Positions 62,259-64,000 of a stretch of DNA of 64,000 nt are shown one piece after another. Numbering within the stretch: position 1 is the first letter of the stretch; each line of letters opens with the position of its first letter. Made by a program: the position numbers and the translations under genes. A model generated the notes under the pieces. That model did not search any database and was not told where the DNA came from. It worked only from the letters and a program-made list of their open reading frames with translations. Origin of the DNA: HRBIN23 sp046294495 (lineage in GTDB: Bacteria; Chloroflexota; Dehalococcoidia; Lucifugimonadales; HRBIN23); NCBI GenBank assembly GCA_046294495.1, contig JBKBKV010000001.1:7595-71594 (forward strand), in the 5' to 3' direction.

Positions 62259-63128
62259 ATGCAGAACCAGGCCGACCTGGGTGCTACCCGCATCGGCGGG
62301 AAACTCTTCCGCTGGGGGGAACGCACCTATGTTATGGGAATCCTGAACCTTTCCCCAGACTCCTTTTCGGGGGATGGCATCGTTGACCCCGAGGCTGCCG
62401 TGGAGCGGGCTCTGGCCATGGAGCAGGAGGGGGCGGACATCATTGATGTGGGGGGGCAGTCTACCCGCCCACCACAGGTCTACCCTGGTGCACGCCTCGT
62501 CTCGCAGGAGGAGGAACTGAGGAGGGTAATTCCAGTGGTGCGGCGCTTGGCGCGGGTGCTGAAGGTGCCCATCAGCATAGACACTTTCAGAGCGGAGGTG
62601 GCCTATCAGGCCATTGCCGAAGGGGCGTCTATGGTAAACGATGTGTGGGGGTTTACTGCCGACCTCCAGATGGCCCGTGTGGTAGCCCAGGCGGGGGTGC
62701 CCGCTGTGCTTACCCACAACCAGCACGGCTACCACTACCAAGACCTGATTCCCGACATTGTCCAGTGGCTTCGGAGGCAGGTGGACAGGGCGGTGCAGGA
62801 AGGGATGGCGGTGGAGAACATAATCGTGGACCCCGGCTGGGGGTTTGGGAAGCGAGCAGAGCATAACCTGGAGGTATTGCGGCGGCTGGGGGAGGTTCGC
62901 TCGGCCTTGGGGCGTCCCCTGCTGATCGGCACCTCCCGCAAGCACACCATCGGCTTGGTGCTGGGGGTTCCGGTTCAGGAGCGTCTTGAAGGCACGGCGG
63001 CCACCGTCGCCCTGGCCATTGCCCAGGGGGCGGACTTGGTGCGTGTCCACGATGTTAGGGCGATGGTTCGTGTAGCCCGTATGGCCGATGCAGTGGTGCG
63101 TGGGTGGCGCCGCCCGGAGGGTGTATGA
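62259..63128 (+). CDS. folP: Dihydropteroate synthase
   Basis: 289 aa TIM-barrel enzyme joining 6-hydroxymethyl-dihydropterin diphosphate with p-aminobenzoate. Signatures: GILNLSPDSFSGDG (27-40), IIDVGGQSTRPP (61-72), ISIDTFRAEVA (near 107), INDVWG-like VNDVWGF (near 128), VDPGWGFGK (near 190) and IGTSRKHTI (near 226). The pterin-site VGGQSTRP differs by Gln from the common VGGESTRP. ATG 62259 follows AAGGGG. Its stop overlaps the folK start. Confidence 0.94.
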   Translation: MQNQADLGATRIGGKLFRWGERTYVMGILNLSPDSFSGDGIVDPEAAVERALAMEQEGADIIDVGGQSTRPPQVYPGARLVSQEEELRRVIPVVRRLARVLKVPISIDTFRAEVAYQAIAEGASMVNDVWGFTADLQMARVVAQAGVPAVLTHNQHGYHYQDLIPDIVQWLRRQVDRAVQEGMAVENIIVDPGWGFGKRAEHNLEVLRRLGEVRSALGRPLLIGTSRKHTIGLVLGVPVQERLEGTAATVALAIAQGADLVRVHDVRAMVRVARMADAVVRGWRRPEGV

Positions 63129-63637
63129 CCCTGGCTTACCTGGGTCTAGGCTCTAACCTGGGCGACCGGGAAGGGCACATGCGCGGTGGGGTGCGCCGCT
63201 TGATGGCTAGGGGGGTCAGCGTTGTCGCCTTCTCTGCCATTTACGAGACAGCCCCCCAGGGCTACCCCGACCAGCCTCCCTTCTTGAACTTGGTGGCCTG
63301 CGTCCAAACGCACCTCGGCCCCTACGCCCTGCTTGAGGCGTGCCTTTCTGTGGAGCAAGAGGAGGGCCGCACACGCCCTTTCCCTAACGCCCCCCGCACC
63401 TTGGATGTGGACATCCTGCTATACGACGAGCGGGTTATCGCTTGCCCCCGTCTGACGGTGCCTCACCCCCGTCTGGCAGACCGGGCCTTTGCCCTGGTGC
63501 CCCTGTGCGATCTGGCCCCCGACATCGTGCACCCTGTCATGGGCCTCTCCTTCCGCGCCCTTTCGGAGCGTGTGGAAGCACAGGGCATACGGCGGTGGAA
63601 TCCACCTCCTGCGCACTGGTGTGTGGAAGCAGGTTAG
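63125..63637 (+). CDS. folK: 2-amino-4-hydroxy-6-hydroxymethyldihydropteridine pyrophosphokinase
   Basis: 170 aa HPPK, which supplies the diphosphate substrate of FolP. Seen: LAYLGLGSNLGDREGHM at the start, FSAIYETAPQGYPDQPPFLN (cited in part), and the metal-binding TLDVDILLYD with preceding RPFPNAPR. The ATG overlaps the folP stop (ATGA), so the two consecutive folate enzymes are translationally coupled. The end overlaps the convergent Trm112-like gene by 4 bp. Confidence 0.95.
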   Translation: MTLAYLGLGSNLGDREGHMRGGVRRLMARGVSVVAFSAIYETAPQGYPDQPPFLNLVACVQTHLGPYALLEACLSVEQEEGRTRPFPNAPRTLDVDILLYDERVIACPRLTVPHPRLADRAFALVPLCDLAPDIVHPVMGLSFRALSERVEAQGIRRWNPPPAHWCVEAG

Positions 63638-63819
63638 GCAGTTCGCAACGAAGGGGGCAAGAGGTTGGGGATGCCGTCCTCAATAGGGTAGGTCTCCTTG
63701 CACTGTGAGCAGGTAAGGCTCCCCTTGACGATGTCGTCCCCCACCTCCTGCTCCACAGCGAGAGACAATGGGCCTTTACACACCGGGCAGGCCAGGATGT
63801 CCATTAGGTCTCGTCGCAT
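63634..63819 (-). CDS. Trm112-like/UPF0434 protein
   Basis: 61 aa. CPVC (residues 11-14) and CSQC (37-40) form a zinc site in the Trm112-like fold; the opening LMDILACPVCKGPL and the end YPIEDGIPNLLP are the family signature. In eukaryotes and archaea Trm112 activates methyltransferases; the role of the bacterial homologue is little known. ATG 63819 is well placed after AAAGGAGGCCC. It overlaps the end of an upstream minus-strand gene that leaves the window. Confidence 0.88.
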   Translation of the reverse strand: MRRDLMDILACPVCKGPLSLAVEQEVGDDIVKGSLTCSQCKETYPIEDGIPNLLPPSLRTA

Positions 63820-64000
63820 GGGCCTCCTTTCCGGGGCGCAGGCTATAGGCTATTAGGGCCAGGCCGCTAACAGCGGCCCCCAGGTTGGCTACTGTGCCGG
63901 CCCAGGCCGGTGACACCCCTCCCAGGCGTGTTGGGGACAGCCACGCGTCTAATAGAGCGTAGCACAACAGGAAGAGGCCAGCCAGCCGTCCAGCGGGCTG
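63776..64000 (-). CDS. C-terminal end of a membrane protein (partial)
   Basis: Minus-strand reading frame open to the window edge, ending at 63776; 74 codons visible. Two hydrophobic stretches (AGLFLLCYALLDAWL and GTVANLGAAVSGLALIAYSL) joined by SPTRLGGVSPA, then a short polar tail overlapping the Trm112-like gene by 44 bp. The arrangement weakly recalls the last two helices of prolipoprotein diacylglyceryl transferase, but the essential motifs of that enzyme would lie outside the window. Confidence 0.45.
   Translation of the reverse strand, partial: QPAGRLAGLFLLCYALLDAWLSPTRLGGVSPAWAGTVANLGAAVSGLALIAYSLRPGKEAHATRPNGHPGLPGV

Noticed and set aside
62103..63050. N-terminal extension of the nicotinate phosphoribosyltransferase frame
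   Set aside because: Antisense to folP, without homology; the enzyme's conserved start and a good ribosome binding site lie at 62102.

Overview
The window reads as a piece of a GC-rich, Gram-negative-like or monoderm bacterial chromosome, most likely Chloroflexota (Dehalococcoidia/SAR202-like). That placement is an inference from gene content: LLM-type flavin monooxygenases, CaiB/BaiF CoA-transferases with an MmgE/PrpD protein, a DUF951 protein, an AmmeMemoRadiSam B protein, an archaeal-type FBP aldolase/phosphatase and, above all, an archaellum gene cluster beside bacterial-type rpoB/rpoC, alaS and ruvX. The DNA is densely coded on both strands. No tRNA, rRNA, CRISPR array, transposase or phage gene was seen. 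Two runs of N (98 and 99) interrupt rpoB and rpoC.

Layout. 1-5.3 kb: threonine aldolase, rarA, a zinc ribbon, a Kef-type antiporter and an alpha/beta-hydrolase without its serine nucleophile. 5.3-9.1 kb: a tightly overlapping minus-strand operon ccmABCD-selA-hydrolase (cytochrome c maturation plus selenocysteine synthesis). 9.1-13.5 kb: metG, a polyprenyl synthase, two small proteins, a promoter overlapped by a 13-bp inverted repeat, and a radical SAM protein. 13.5-17.1 kb: PIG-L deacetylase, modB, modC and an LLM oxidoreductase (no modA). 17.2-21.1 kb: MmgE/PrpD plus two family III CoA-transferases. 21.2-29.4 kb: rpoBC. 29.4-32.5 kb: a P-loop/DRTGG protein, an SDR epimerase, a DUF6379 protein and a class II aldolase. 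32.5-36.8 kb: alaS behind what looks like a complete ribosome-mediated attenuator (promoter, Ala-rich leader peptide, alternative hairpins), then ruvX and a MEMO-family protein. 36.7-46 kb: a LuxR-type regulator, an EF-G paralogue, KtrAB potassium uptake, an LLM oxidoreductase, small proteins, an HpcH/HpaI aldolase and a prepilin peptidase.

46-57 kb is the special region: a complete bacterial archaellum locus. A plus-strand operon carries two archaellins (one with a large inserted domain) and an ArlC/D/E-like protein, ending at a clear terminator. The facing minus-strand operon carries a cyclic-nucleotide-binding-like protein, ArlG, ArlF, ArlH, ArlI, ArlJ and a Pro/Ala-rich protein. A prepilin peptidase and a LuxR regulator with a degenerate receiver lie just upstream. 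They would plausibly supply processing and control: the peptidase cleaves the class III signal peptides, ArlF/G/J/I/H form the motor and export platform, and the archaellins form the filament.

57-64 kb returns to metabolism: pyrF, DUF951, an acyl-CoA mutase large subunit whose specificity residues look isobutyryl-CoA-like, FBP aldolase/phosphatase, nicotinate phosphoribosyltransferase, folP-folK, a Trm112-like protein and the end of a membrane protein that runs off the window.
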